Assembly (NCBI GenBank): GCA_946481265.1
Contig: CAMLNE010000050.1
Coordinates: forward strand, 1-16,351
Reading direction: 5' to 3'
Length of the DNA stretch: 16,351 nt
Origin: an uncultured Panacagrimonas sp.
GTDB taxonomy: Bacteria > Pseudomonadota > Gammaproteobacteria > Nevskiales > Nevskiaceae
Shown one piece after another: positions 1 through 7,468 of this stretch. Position numbers and translations under genes: made by a program. The notes beneath the pieces are model-generated. The model did not search any database. It was not told the DNA's origin and was given only the letters and a program-made list of their open reading frames with translations. The stretch's first letter is position 1. Each line of letters opens with the position of its first letter.

Positions 1-92
1 GCCTTCCCGCAGCGCAGCTCGGTGGCTGCACCGGCACGCGCCAGGAAGGAGCGTCGGCCAGGTGCGCCTGACACCGGCGGGGGCGGGCTCAT
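1..92 (-). CDS. Possible 5' end of a divergent gene with twin-arginine motif (partial)
   Basis: An open frame starts with ATG at 92 on the minus strand and runs off the left edge after about 30 codons without a stop. It is preceded on that strand by GGAGAAAGGAC, a good ribosome binding site ending just before the ATG. The visible residues begin MSPPPPVSGAPGRRSFLARA, and RRSFLARAG resembles the n-region of a Tat signal peptide. The stretch after it (ATELRCGK) is not as hydrophobic as a normal Tat h-region, which weakens that reading. The position, divergent from soxC, would suit an accessory sox gene or regulator, but there is too little sequence to name it. A chance open frame in G+C-rich DNA remains possible. 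Confidence 0.35.
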   Translation of the reverse strand, partial: MSPPPPVSGAPGRRSFLARAGAATELRCGK

Positions 93-233
93 GTCCTTTC
101 TCCATTCATCGGGGACTTGCGCGGGGCGCGGGCCGCGCCACGTTACGCGCAACGGCTTGCACACGCGATGCGGCGCGCGCCGGCCGGGTCCGCTGCCCAG
201 GGACTCTTCCTTCCGCCGGCCGGTCGAGGGCGC
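93..233. promoter_or_regulatory. Upstream region of the sox operon
   Basis: This roughly 140-base region lies between the possible divergent gene and the soxC start, so it should carry the sox promoter and, if the left gene is real, a divergent promoter. It is very G+C-rich and I see no convincing -35/-10 pair. The soxC frame stays open upstream to a TTG at 117, so the operon start could be further left than annotated. The assignment rests on position only. Confidence 0.3.
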
Positions 234-1580
234 ATGGATAAGGACACCCGCACCTCGATCCGGAAAGCGCCCGAGGGCTTCCTGGATCCTGCGCTCCTGG
301 CCTGCATCCAGAAGGACGGAATCGATGCCCGGCGCCGCGACCTGATCCGCGGTGCGTTCACCGCCGCCGTGGCGGCGCTGTCCGGTTCCGCCGCCGCGGC
401 AACGCCATCGTCACCCGCCGGCGAGGCCGACATCCTCAAGCTGCCGCCGTGGAGCACCTCGCTGGGAAAGCCGGTGGTCTTCAAGCCGTACGGAGAGCCC
501 TCCCTCCACGAGACGGCGCTGGCCCGACGCCAGTCACCGGGCCTGACCAGCGTGGCGCAGGCATCGGTGTCGTTCGCGCCGCTGCAGGGCCTGTTCGGGA
601 TCATCACGCCCTCGGGCCTGCACTTCGAGCGTCATCACCAGGGCTGGATCGACGTCGATCCGTCCCGTCATCGCCTGATGATCAACGGCCTGGTGAAGCG
701 CCCGCGCGTCTACACGATGGACGACCTGATGCGCCTGCCCTCGGTGTCGCGCATCCACTTCATCGAGTGCGGCGCCAACACCGCGATGGAATGGGCCAAC
801 GTCGCCGTGCCGACCGTGCAGTACACGCACGGCATGCTCTCCTGCTCCGAGTTCACCGGCGTGCCGCTGTCGGTGCTGCTCGATGACGCCAGGATCGATC
901 GATCGCGCGCACGCTTCGTCCTGGCCGAAGGCGCCGACGGATCGGGCATGACGCGCACCCTTCCCCTGGAGCGCGCGCTCGACGACGCGATCGTGGCCTA
1001 CGGCATGAACGGCGAGATGCTGCGTCCGGAGAACGGCTATCCCCTGCGCCTGGTGGTGCCGGGCGTCCAGGGCGTTTCCTGGGTGAAGTGGCTGCGCCGC
1101 ATCGAGGTGGGCGACCAGCCCTACGGGACGAAGGACGAGGTCGCGCACTACGTCGACCTGATGCCCGATGGCCGCCTGCGCCAGTACACCTCGATCCAGG
1201 AAGCCAAGTCGGTCATCACCACGCCGTCGGGCGGCCAGCGCCTGCTCGGCCCGGGCTTCTGCAACGTGACGGGCCTGGCGTGGTCGGGCCGGGGTGCGAT
1301 CAAGCGGGTCGACGTGTCGTTCGACGGTGGCCGGAACTGGAAGCAGGCGAGGCTGGAGACCCCGGTGCTTCCCAAGGCGCTGACGCGCTTCAACTGCGAC
1401 TGGACCTGGGACGGCAGGCCCTGCCTGCTGCAGAGCCGGGCCACGGACCAGACCGGGTTCGTGCAGCCGACGTATCGCATGCTGCGCGAGGTCCGGGGCA
1501 CGCGCTCGATCTATCACAACAACGCGATCCAGACCTGGCGTGTCGACGCCGCCGGCGAAGTCTCGAACGTGCAGCCATGA
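234..1580 (+). CDS. soxC: Sulfane dehydrogenase subunit SoxC (molybdenum cofactor)
   Basis: SoxC is the molybdopterin subunit of the periplasmic Sox(CD)2 sulfur dehydrogenase, which oxidises the SoxY-bound sulfane sulfur after SoxB has removed the sulfone group. From ATG 234 the protein is 448 residues. A twin-arginine region (RRRDLIRG, residues 33-40) followed by an Ala-rich segment indicates Tat export, as expected for a folded Moco protein. The oxidoreductase molybdopterin domain spans about 110-300, with the probable Mo-ligand Cys179 in IECGAN, followed by THGMLSCSEFTGV. A Mo-co dimerisation domain occupies roughly 310-440. The stop overlaps the soxD start (ATGA at 1577). GAGGG lies close to the chosen ATG, and the frame is open back to a TTG at 117, so the exact N-terminus is uncertain. 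The family call is firm. Confidence 0.95.
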   Translation: MDKDTRTSIRKAPEGFLDPALLACIQKDGIDARRRDLIRGAFTAAVAALSGSAAAATPSSPAGEADILKLPPWSTSLGKPVVFKPYGEPSLHETALARRQSPGLTSVAQASVSFAPLQGLFGIITPSGLHFERHHQGWIDVDPSRHRLMINGLVKRPRVYTMDDLMRLPSVSRIHFIECGANTAMEWANVAVPTVQYTHGMLSCSEFTGVPLSVLLDDARIDRSRARFVLAEGADGSGMTRTLPLERALDDAIVAYGMNGEMLRPENGYPLRLVVPGVQGVSWVKWLRRIEVGDQPYGTKDEVAHYVDLMPDGRLRQYTSIQEAKSVITTPSGGQRLLGPGFCNVTGLAWSGRGAIKRVDVSFDGGRNWKQARLETPVLPKALTRFNCDWTWDGRPCLLQSRATDQTGFVQPTYRMLREVRGTRSIYHNNAIQTWRVDAAGEVSNVQP

Positions 1581-2620
1581 CCAGGATCACCGCGCGCTGG
1601 ATGGCCATGGTCATGCTCATCGCCGGGTCGGCGGTGGGTGCCGATTACCCGGGCGTCGGGCGGGCGCCGACGGATGCCGAGCTGCGCGCCTGGGACATCG
1701 ACGTTCGCCCGGACTTCACCGGGCTGCCGGCCGGACAGGGCAGCGTGGCCGAGGGCGAGGCGATCTGGGAGCAAGGCTGCGCGAGCTGCCACGGCGACTT
1801 CGGCGATGCCAACCACGTGTTCACGCCGCTGGTGGGCAACACCACCCCCGAGGACATCGAGCGCGGCCGCGTGGCCTCGCTGCAGGCCGGCGGCAGCTAC
1901 CGGACCACCTTCACCAAGGTGGCGTCCGTCTCGACGCTGTGGGACTACATCCATCGCGCCATGCCCTGGGACCGGCCGAAGTCGCTTTCGGTGAACCAGG
2001 TGTACGCGGTGCTGGCCTACCTGCTGCACCTGGCGGATATCGTCCCGTCCGACTTCCTGCTGTCGCAGGACAGCATCGTCGCGGTCCAGGCGCGCATGCC
2101 GAATCGCGATGGCATGACGCAGGAGCATGGCCTGTGGAAGGTCGATGGCCGGCCCGACACGCACAACACCGCCTGCATGCAGGACTGCCTGGAGCAGCCG
2201 GTCGAGCTCAGCTCGTCCCTGCCGGAGCACGCGCGCGGATCCCATGGCGACCTGTCGAAGCAGATGCGCGCGTTCGGGCCGGTCCGCGGGATCGCGCTCG
2301 CCGCGACCGACCCCGCATCGACGGCGGTGACGCCACCGGCCACCTCGGCAGGCGAGGCCGCGCCCGAGGTGATGCGCCTGCTCTCGAGCAGCGGATGCCT
2401 TGGCTGCCATGCGCTCGACGCAAGGCAGGTCGGCCCCGGCTTTGCCGAGGTGGCCGCAAGGTACCGCGAGCGACCGGATGCCGCGGCCTATCTCGCCACC
2501 CGGATCCGCGGTGGCAGCAGCGGCGTGTGGGGCCCGGTCCCCATGCCGCCCTTCGCACAGCTGCCCGCGGCGACGGTCGAGACCCTTTCCCGATGGATCG
2601 CAGGAGGAGCGCCCAGATGA
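1577..2620 (+). CDS. soxD: Dihaem cytochrome c subunit SoxD of sulfane dehydrogenase
   Basis: SoxD is the cytochrome c partner of SoxC and takes the electrons from oxidation of SoxY-bound sulfane sulfur. The 347-residue product starts at the ATG overlapping the soxC stop. It has a Sec signal peptide (hydrophobic WMAMVMLIAGSAVGA, cleavage near residue 22) and two haem-binding CXXCH motifs: CASCH at 68-72 and CLGCH at 274-278. The segment between them, with HRAMPWDRPKSL and a Cys-containing HNTACMQDC stretch, is typical of full-length SoxD. A Pro/Ala-rich linker around 245-265 separates the two haem domains. The presence of soxCD means this is the complete Sox pathway and not the truncated form that deposits sulfur globules. 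The stop overlaps the soxY start by an ATGA. Confidence 0.95.
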   Translation: MTRITARWMAMVMLIAGSAVGADYPGVGRAPTDAELRAWDIDVRPDFTGLPAGQGSVAEGEAIWEQGCASCHGDFGDANHVFTPLVGNTTPEDIERGRVASLQAGGSYRTTFTKVASVSTLWDYIHRAMPWDRPKSLSVNQVYAVLAYLLHLADIVPSDFLLSQDSIVAVQARMPNRDGMTQEHGLWKVDGRPDTHNTACMQDCLEQPVELSSSLPEHARGSHGDLSKQMRAFGPVRGIALAATDPASTAVTPPATSAGEAAPEVMRLLSSSGCLGCHALDARQVGPGFAEVAARYRERPDAAAYLATRIRGGSSGVWGPVPMPPFAQLPAATVETLSRWIAGGAPR

Positions 2621-3123
2621 GAACGCTGCACGAGGCCAAGGCGGTGCAGGATCGACGCGGGGCGGAGCCGCGGTTTTCGCGGCGGCAGCTGCTCGGCTCC
2701 GGCGCGCGGCTCGTCGGCAGCCTGCTGCTGCTGTCCCTGGCACCGCTTCGCGCACTGGCGACGGCCGTGGAGAACGCCTTCAAGGAGCGCACGGTTGCCG
2801 ACGTGCTCAAGACCCTGGGCAGCGAGGCCACGCCCAGCGAGCTGATCACGCTGACGACACCGTATATCGCCGAGAACGGCGCCGTCGTCCCGGTCTCGGT
2901 GAAGAGCGCGCTGCCGTCGACCACCGAGATCTACCTGATCGTCGAAAAGAACCCCAACCCGCTGGCGGCCGTCTTCTCCATCCCCGAGCAGACCGAGCCC
3001 GCCATCGGCGCGCGGGTGAAGGTCGCGCAGACCTGCAACGTCATCGCGCTGGTCAAGGCGGACGGCAAGTTCTACAGCGCGTCGCGCGAGACCAAGGTCA
3101 CCTTGGGCGGTTGCGGCGGCTGA
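2617..3123 (+). CDS. soxY: Sulfur carrier protein SoxY
   Basis: SoxY carries the sulfur substrate covalently on a C-terminal cysteine at the end of a swinging arm while SoxXA, SoxB and SoxCD act on it in turn. The 168-residue protein ends in the hallmark GGCGG (residues 164-168, carrier Cys166). Its N-terminus has a Tat signal (SRRQLLGSG, residues 21-29, then an L-rich hydrophobic stretch). SoxZ, encoded 14 bases downstream, has no signal of its own and is known in this family to be co-exported with SoxY. The start at 2617 overlaps the soxD stop and is preceded by a strong Shine-Dalgarno sequence (AGGAGGAGC), consistent with high expression of the carrier. The C-terminal motif and context make the call secure. 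Confidence 0.97.
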   Translation: MRTLHEAKAVQDRRGAEPRFSRRQLLGSGARLVGSLLLLSLAPLRALATAVENAFKERTVADVLKTLGSEATPSELITLTTPYIAENGAVVPVSVKSALPSTTEIYLIVEKNPNPLAAVFSIPEQTEPAIGARVKVAQTCNVIALVKADGKFYSASRETKVTLGGCGG

Positions 3124-3137
3124 ACCAGGAGAACGTC

Positions 3138-3449
3138 ATGGGTAGACCGATGAAGATCCGCGCGGCGACGAAGGACGCTCTGACCGAGGTGAAGGTGCTG
3201 ATCGCCCATCCCATGGAGACCGGCCTGCGCAAGGATCCGGAGGGCAAGACCATACCGGGGCACTACATCACCGAGCTTGTCGCCCGGCACAACGACCGGC
3301 AGGTGCTCTCCGCCGCCTGGGGGCCGGCGGTCTCGCAGAATCCCTTCGTGTCGTTCCAGTTCAGGGGCGGCGCGCCGGGCGACACGGTGAGCGTCACCTG
3401 GAAAGACAACCAGGGCGACACGCGCAGCGATCAGGTCACGCTCTCCTGA
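3138..3449 (+). CDS. soxZ: Sulfur carrier partner protein SoxZ
   Basis: SoxZ forms the heterodimeric SoxYZ carrier with SoxY and provides the immunoglobulin-like partner domain. The product is 103 residues, the usual family length, with the conserved N-terminal region (VKVLIAHPMETG) and the late segment NPFVSFQFRGGAPGDTVSVTW. No signal peptide is present, as expected for export with SoxY. CAGGAGAA precedes ATG 3138; an internal ATG at 3150 (MKIRA) could also serve as start. The stop TGA shares a base with the soxA start (TGATG at 3447-3451), pointing to translational coupling. Confidence 0.96.
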   Translation: MGRPMKIRAATKDALTEVKVLIAHPMETGLRKDPEGKTIPGHYITELVARHNDRQVLSAAWGPAVSQNPFVSFQFRGGAPGDTVSVTWKDNQGDTRSDQVTLS

Positions 3450-4273
3450 TGAAGGCGCCCGCTCACATCCGCTCGGGCCTGGTGGCCGGCGCCGTCGGGC
3501 TGCTGTCGTGCATGGCGCCGCTTGCGGTCACGGCCGGTGACGAGGACGTCTTCGCGCAGTACCGCGAGATGCTGGACGAGGGCAATCCGGCCGAACTCGT
3601 CGAGATGCAGGGCGAGGAGCTCTGGCAGACGCCGGGCGGTCCGCACGACAAGTCGCTGGCGGGCTGCGACCTCGGACTCGGGGCCGGCGTGGTGGCCGGT
3701 GCGTACGCGGCCCTGCCGCGCTACTTCGAGGATGCCGGTCGCGTCATGGACCTGGAAACCCGTCTGGCCTGGTGCATGACGACGCTGCAGGGCCTCCCCG
3801 AGGCGCAGGTGAGGGCCAGGCCTTTCTCGAGCTCGGGCCAGGCCGCCACCGACCTGGAGGCCCTCACCGCCTGGATCGCCGGCCAGTCGCGCGGGCGACC
3901 CATCGCGGTGCCGCTGGCGCATCCGCAGGAACGCGCGGCGTACGAGGAGGGCCAGCGCCTGTTCTTCTATCGCGCCGGGCCCTACGACTTCTCCTGCGCG
4001 AGCTGCCATTCCCAGACCGGCAAGCGCATCCGGCTCACGGCGCTGCCCAACCTGAGCACGCAGGAGGGGGCGGCCAGCGCCTACCGCTCGTGGCCGGCCT
4101 ACCGCGTGTCGCAGGGATCGCTGCGCACGATGCAGTGGCGCATGGTCGACTGCGCCCGGCAGCAGCGCTTGCCTGAACTGATGTTCGGCTCGCCGGCGGC
4201 GGTCAGCCTGCTCACCTGGCTGGCTGCGACCGCCAGCGGCGGCGTCATGGACGCGCCGGGGCTCAAGCGATGA
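3449..4273 (+). CDS. soxA: Monohaem cytochrome c SoxA, thiosulfate-ligating subunit
   Basis: SoxA and SoxX form the c-type cytochrome that oxidatively couples thiosulfate to the SoxY cysteine in the periplasm. The 274-residue protein has a Sec signal (about residues 1-29, ending VTA-GDED) and a single CXXCH, CASCH at 183-187. Dihaem SoxA proteins have a second CXXCH earlier; here the corresponding region holds lone cysteines at 73 and 109, which probably form a disulfide, so this is the monohaem type. Cys235 in MVDCARQQRLPE matches the active-site cysteine that becomes the persulfide haem ligand. The gene overlaps soxZ by one base and soxX by four. The call is firm. Confidence 0.95.
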   Translation: MKAPAHIRSGLVAGAVGLLSCMAPLAVTAGDEDVFAQYREMLDEGNPAELVEMQGEELWQTPGGPHDKSLAGCDLGLGAGVVAGAYAALPRYFEDAGRVMDLETRLAWCMTTLQGLPEAQVRARPFSSSGQAATDLEALTAWIAGQSRGRPIAVPLAHPQERAAYEEGQRLFFYRAGPYDFSCASCHSQTGKRIRLTALPNLSTQEGAASAYRSWPAYRVSQGSLRTMQWRMVDCARQQRLPELMFGSPAAVSLLTWLAATASGGVMDAPGLKR

Positions 4274-4872
4274 ACGGCTGGCGCGCCGGGGCCTGCGCGA
4301 TGACGGTCGTCGGCCTGGCATGGACGCTGATCGTTGCCGCCGCCGGTGCGGACGGGCTGGCCGCCTCGTACCGCGCCAAGGGACAGGCCGGCCTGGACCG
4401 TCTCGAGCAGACCGAGCAGCAGCGGCTCTGCAGCGGACCGGTCGGCATGCGCATCGATGGGCAAGCCGCCGCGCGCATCCAGAAGCAGGCCATGGCGCAG
4501 GTGCGGATGCCGTCGGACGGACGCTTCACCGGCACATGGCAGGAAGGCGAGAAGATCGCGCAGACCGGCACCGGCCTGCAGTCTTCCGACGATCCGGCGG
4601 TGCCCAGCGGTGGTAACTGCTACGCGTGCCACGAGCTGGCGCCGGGCGAGATGTCCTACGGCACCCTGGGCCCTTCCCTGGCCGGCTACGGCAAGACCCG
4701 CGGCCGCTCGGAGGCGATGCTCCAGTACACCTGGACGCGCCTGTGGAATCCGCACGCGCACAATCCCTGCAGCCACATGCCGCGTTTCGGAGATGCCGGG
4801 ATCCTCACCGAGCAGCAGATCCGCGACGTGATGGCCCTGCTGTTCGACCCGGATTCGCCGGTGAACCGATGA
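4270..4872 (+). CDS. soxX: Cytochrome c SoxX
   Basis: SoxX is the electron-accepting monohaem subunit of the SoxXA complex. The 200-residue product begins at an ATG overlapping the soxA stop and has a Sec signal of about 27 residues. A single CXXCH (CYACH, 117-121) binds haem, and Met170 in CSHMPRFG is the likely distal ligand. An extended region of about 80 residues lies between the signal and the haem domain, as in the longer SoxX proteins. The stop overlaps a 13-codon minigene that leads to the soxB start. The identity rests on the motifs plus the position between soxA and soxB. Confidence 0.93.
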   Translation: MNGWRAGACAMTVVGLAWTLIVAAAGADGLAASYRAKGQAGLDRLEQTEQQRLCSGPVGMRIDGQAAARIQKQAMAQVRMPSDGRFTGTWQEGEKIAQTGTGLQSSDDPAVPSGGNCYACHELAPGEMSYGTLGPSLAGYGKTRGRSEAMLQYTWTRLWNPHAHNPCSHMPRFGDAGILTEQQIRDVMALLFDPDSPVNR

Positions 4873-4910
4873 GCTCCCTGCCCGCCCGCGCACCGGCACG
4901 ATCGCCATGA
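4869..4910 (+). other. 13-codon minigene linking soxX and soxB by ATGA overlaps
   Basis: An ATG at 4869 overlaps the soxX stop (ATGA, 4869-4872). It opens a 13-codon frame, MSSLPARAPARSP, whose TGA (4908-4910) overlaps the soxB ATG at 4907 in a second ATGA. soxB has no clear Shine-Dalgarno sequence, so ribosomes terminating at this minigene could reinitiate on soxB. No function is suggested for the peptide itself. Chance cannot be excluded for such a short frame, and the coupling role is inference. Confidence 0.35.
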
Positions 4911-6628
4911 ACGGATTCGTCACACGCCGCGAGTTCCTGCAGATCCTGGCCGCCGCGGTGACGGCCGGACTGCCGATCTCGCACGGCCTGGCCGGTGCGG
5001 ATGCCGCCTGGGAAGGCCTGTACGAGCTTCCGCGCTTCGGCCGCGTGCACCTGCTGCACTTCACCGACTGCCACGCCCAGCTCAAGCCCATCCTGTTTCG
5101 CGAACCGTCGGCGAACCTGGGCATCGGCACGGCCCGCAACCGGCCTCCGCACCTGGTCGGCGAGCCCTTGCTCGAGGCCTACGGCATCCGGCCCGGCACC
5201 GCCGAGGCCTACGCACTGAGCTGCCTCGACTTCGAGGACGCCGCCGCGCGCTTCGGCCGGGTGGGCGGCTTTGCACACCTGTCCACGCTGGTGAAGCGGA
5301 TCAGGGCGACGCGGCCCGGCGCCCTGCTGCTCGACGGCGGCGATACCTGGCAAGGATCCGCGACGGCCTTGTGGACGCAGGGACAGGACATGGTCGAGGC
5401 CTGCCGCGCCATGGGGGTCGACGTCATGACCGGACACTTCGAGTTCACCCTGGGCAGTGCACGCGTCGAGCAGCTCATCGCCACCGAACTCGCGGACCGG
5501 ACCGACTTCCTCGCCCACAACGTGCAGACGGTGGACTTCGGCGATCCGGTCTTCGCCCCGTACGTCATCCGCGAGATCAACGGGGTTGCGACGGCGATCA
5601 TCGGCCAGGCCTTTCCCTACACGCCCATCGCCAATCCCGCCCACTTCATCCCCGACTGGAGCTTCGGCATCCAGGAGGACCACCTGCAGCAGATGGTGAC
5701 CCAGGCGCGTGCGAAGGGAGCGGCCATCGTGGTGCTGCTGTCGCACAACGGCATGGACGTCGACCTCAAGCTCGCCGGCCGCGTCACCGGCATCGACGCC
5801 ATCCTGGGCGGGCACACCCACGACGCGGTGGCCCGGCCGGTCGAGGTCCGCAATACCGGCGGCACGACGCTGGTCACCAATGCCGGCAGCAACGGGAAAT
5901 TTCTCGGGGTGCTCGATTTCCAGGTGGAGAACGGGCGACCGGTCGGCTGGCAGTACCGGCTGCTGCCGGTCTTCGCCAACGCGCTGGCGCCCGATCCGCA
6001 GATGAGCGCCCTGATCGAGCGGCTGCGCGCGCCGTTCGAGTCCCGCCTGCGCGAACCCCTTGCCGTCGCCGGCGAGACGCTCTACCGCCGCGGCACCTTC
6101 AACGGGACCTTCGACCAGGTGATCCTCGACGCGCTGCTCGATGAAAAGGAGGCCGAGATCGCCTTCTCGCCGGGCTTCCGCTGGGGCACGAGCCTGCTGG
6201 CGGGACTGCCGATCACCACCGAGGACGTGATGAACCAGACCGCGATCTCGTATCCGCAGACCACGCTGACCGAGATGACCGGAGAGCGCATCAAGACGAT
6301 CCTCGAGGATGTGGCGGACAACCTGTTCAACCCGGATCCCTACCTGCAGCAGGGCGGCGACATGGTGCGTGTCGGCGGCCTGACCTACGCCATCGAACCC
6401 GCCGAACGCATGGGCCGGCGCGTGCAGGACCTGCAGCTGCGCGGTCGTCCGCTCGAGGCGGGCAAGACCTACAAGGTCGCCGGCTGGGCGCCGGTCGCGG
6501 CCAACGTGGAAGGCGAGCCGGTGTGGGATGTCGTGAGCCGATGGCTCAAGGGACAGAAGGAGGTCGTCGCGCGCGGAACCAATGCTCCGCGCCTGATCGG
6601 CACCGACGGCAACCGGGGAATGGTGTAG
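4907..6628 (+). CDS. soxB: Thiosulfohydrolase SoxB (dinuclear manganese enzyme)
   Basis: SoxB hydrolyses the terminal sulfone of SoxY-cysteine-S-sulfate, releasing sulfate in the periplasm. The 573-residue protein has a Tat signal (TRREFLQIL, Arg7-Arg8) and a 5'-nucleotidase/metallophosphoesterase fold. Visible metal-site motifs are DCHAQLKP (Asp54, His56), GGDTWQGS (from 144), GHFEF (176-180), SHNGMD (from 279) and GGHTHD (301-306). The C-terminal domain carries the conserved NGTFDQ, NLFNPDPYLQQGGDM and YKVAGWAPV segments. Phe178 stands where SoxB proteins usually have Trp (GHWEF). The gene is last in the sox operon; a 155-base region with two strong hairpins separates it from the OsmC gene. 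Confidence is high. Confidence 0.97.
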   Translation: MNGFVTRREFLQILAAAVTAGLPISHGLAGADAAWEGLYELPRFGRVHLLHFTDCHAQLKPILFREPSANLGIGTARNRPPHLVGEPLLEAYGIRPGTAEAYALSCLDFEDAAARFGRVGGFAHLSTLVKRIRATRPGALLLDGGDTWQGSATALWTQGQDMVEACRAMGVDVMTGHFEFTLGSARVEQLIATELADRTDFLAHNVQTVDFGDPVFAPYVIREINGVATAIIGQAFPYTPIANPAHFIPDWSFGIQEDHLQQMVTQARAKGAAIVVLLSHNGMDVDLKLAGRVTGIDAILGGHTHDAVARPVEVRNTGGTTLVTNAGSNGKFLGVLDFQVENGRPVGWQYRLLPVFANALAPDPQMSALIERLRAPFESRLREPLAVAGETLYRRGTFNGTFDQVILDALLDEKEAEIAFSPGFRWGTSLLAGLPITTEDVMNQTAISYPQTTLTEMTGERIKTILEDVADNLFNPDPYLQQGGDMVRVGGLTYAIEPAERMGRRVQDLQLRGRPLEAGKTYKVAGWAPVAANVEGEPVWDVVSRWLKGQKEVVARGTNAPRLIGTDGNRGMV

Positions 6629-6687
6629 ACCATGGCGCGACCGACGCGGAAGAGCCGATCGGCGACGCGGCCCGACACCACGACAGC

Positions 6688-6706
6688 GCCCGCCCCGGGG
6701 GCGGGC
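6688..6706 (+). terminator. G+C-rich hairpin 1 after soxB
   Basis: The arms at 6688-6696 (GCCCGCCCC) and 6698-6706 (GGGGCGGGC) are perfect reverse complements; because the gap is one base, the real loop would consume some of the innermost pairs. No U-tract follows. It may act as an attenuator, an mRNA-stability element or part of a terminator at the end of the sox transcript. Confidence 0.35.
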
Positions 6707-6720
6707 CCTCGATCCATTCC

Positions 6721-6742
6721 GGGCGGTCCGGCAGGACCGCCC
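6721..6742 (+). terminator. G+C-rich hairpin 2 after soxB
   Basis: A perfect 9-bp stem (GGGCGGTCC at 6721-6729, GGACCGCCC at 6734-6742) encloses a GGCA tetraloop, about 90 bases after the soxB stop and 41 bases before the OsmC start. There is no U-tract, so it may be a partial terminator or a 3'-end protecting structure that lets OsmC be expressed at a different level from soxB. Confidence 0.4.
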
Positions 6743-6783
6743 GTACCCGCGGGATGCAGCGTAACCACGAGCCGAGGATGACC

Positions 6784-7314
6784 ATGACGGACGCAAGCCT
6801 TGCCAATGCGATGAAGGAGAAGGTCGAGTACATCCGCAGCCATCCCGAGGTCGCGCGCGCCGTGTTCAAGGCGCGCACGCAACTGGAAAGCGGCACGCGG
6901 TGTACCGCGCGGGTCCGCGACTTCCCGCCCATGGTGATCGACGAGCCGCCCGCCCTCGGCGGCGAGGATGCCGGCGTCAACCCGGTGGAGCTGCTGCTGG
7001 TATCCCTGGGCACCTGCCAGGAGATCGTGTATTCGCTCTACGCGCAGATGATGGGCATCGAGCTCGAATCGGTGAGCTGCGATGTCAGGGGCGAACTCGA
7101 TGTGCGCGGCATCTTCGGCATCGATGCGGCCATCCCGGCCGGGTACCAGAAGATCCGGTTCGAGACCCGCCTGGAGACGCAGGCGCCGCAGGCGGAGCTG
7201 GAGCGGCTGATCCGCACGGTCGAGATGTGCTGCCCGACGCTGGATACCCTGAAGCGCCCCATCGACGTGGCGGGCAGCGTCTTGGTCAATGGCGCTCCCT
7301 TCACCTGCGCCTAG
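6784..7314 (+). CDS. OsmC-family peroxiredoxin-like protein
   Basis: The OsmC/Ohr family contains thiol-based peroxidases that reduce organic hydroperoxides or H2O2. The 176-residue protein has the two family cysteines: Cys78 in LLLVSLGTCQE, at the start of the central helix, and Cys149 in EMCCPTLDTL; a second neighbouring cysteine, Cys150, is unusual. No signal peptide is seen, so it is probably cytoplasmic. I chose ATG 6784 because GAGGA (6774-6778) sits five bases upstream; an in-frame ATG at 6778 would add two residues. It lies between soxB and mtoX, a place where peroxide or reactive sulfane sulfur stress is plausible, and its true substrate is unknown. Confidence 0.85.
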   Translation: MTDASLANAMKEKVEYIRSHPEVARAVFKARTQLESGTRCTARVRDFPPMVIDEPPALGGEDAGVNPVELLLVSLGTCQEIVYSLYAQMMGIELESVSCDVRGELDVRGIFGIDAAIPAGYQKIRFETRLETQAPQAELERLIRTVEMCCPTLDTLKRPIDVAGSVLVNGAPFTCA

Positions 7315-7323
7315 AGTCCGTTG

Positions 7324-7386
7324 ACGCCATTTCGATCCGTGCACTGCGCCGAGGCGCCTGCGCCGCAGCGACCGAAATGGCGTTTA
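7324..7386 (+). terminator. Long stem-loop between OsmC gene and mtoX
   Basis: Arms at 7324-7334 (ACGCCATTTCG) and 7373-7383 (CGAAATGGCGT) are perfect 11-bp reverse complements. The 38-base interior can fold further (CTGCG at 7344-7348 with CGCAG at 7364-7368, and GGCG at 7353 with CGCC at 7361). The 3' arm is followed by a short T run shared with its end (GTTTACTGG). It starts ten bases after the OsmC stop, so it could terminate the upstream transcript or structure the mtoX leader. A related inverted repeat occurs at 10841-10863. Confidence 0.45.
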
Positions 7387-7468
7387 CTGGCCCTGGCCTG
7401 CACGTCCTGATTTGCGAACAGCATTGTCTTCATCGCCGCACCACCGTCCCAATGGAGCGCCACCGACC

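Noticed and set aside
6632..6781. A 49-codon frame bridging soxB and the OsmC gene, ending in an ATGA with the ATG at 6778
   Set aside because: The product is low-complexity Pro/Arg/Gly/Thr and spans the two hairpins; the OsmC gene has its own ribosome binding site for ATG 6784, so no coupling role is needed.
4805..6796. A 663-codon open frame on the minus strand opposite soxB
   Set aside because: It is antisense to soxB, has no recognisable domain, is rich in Arg/Gly/His/Ala, and is the usual shadow of a G+C-rich gene.
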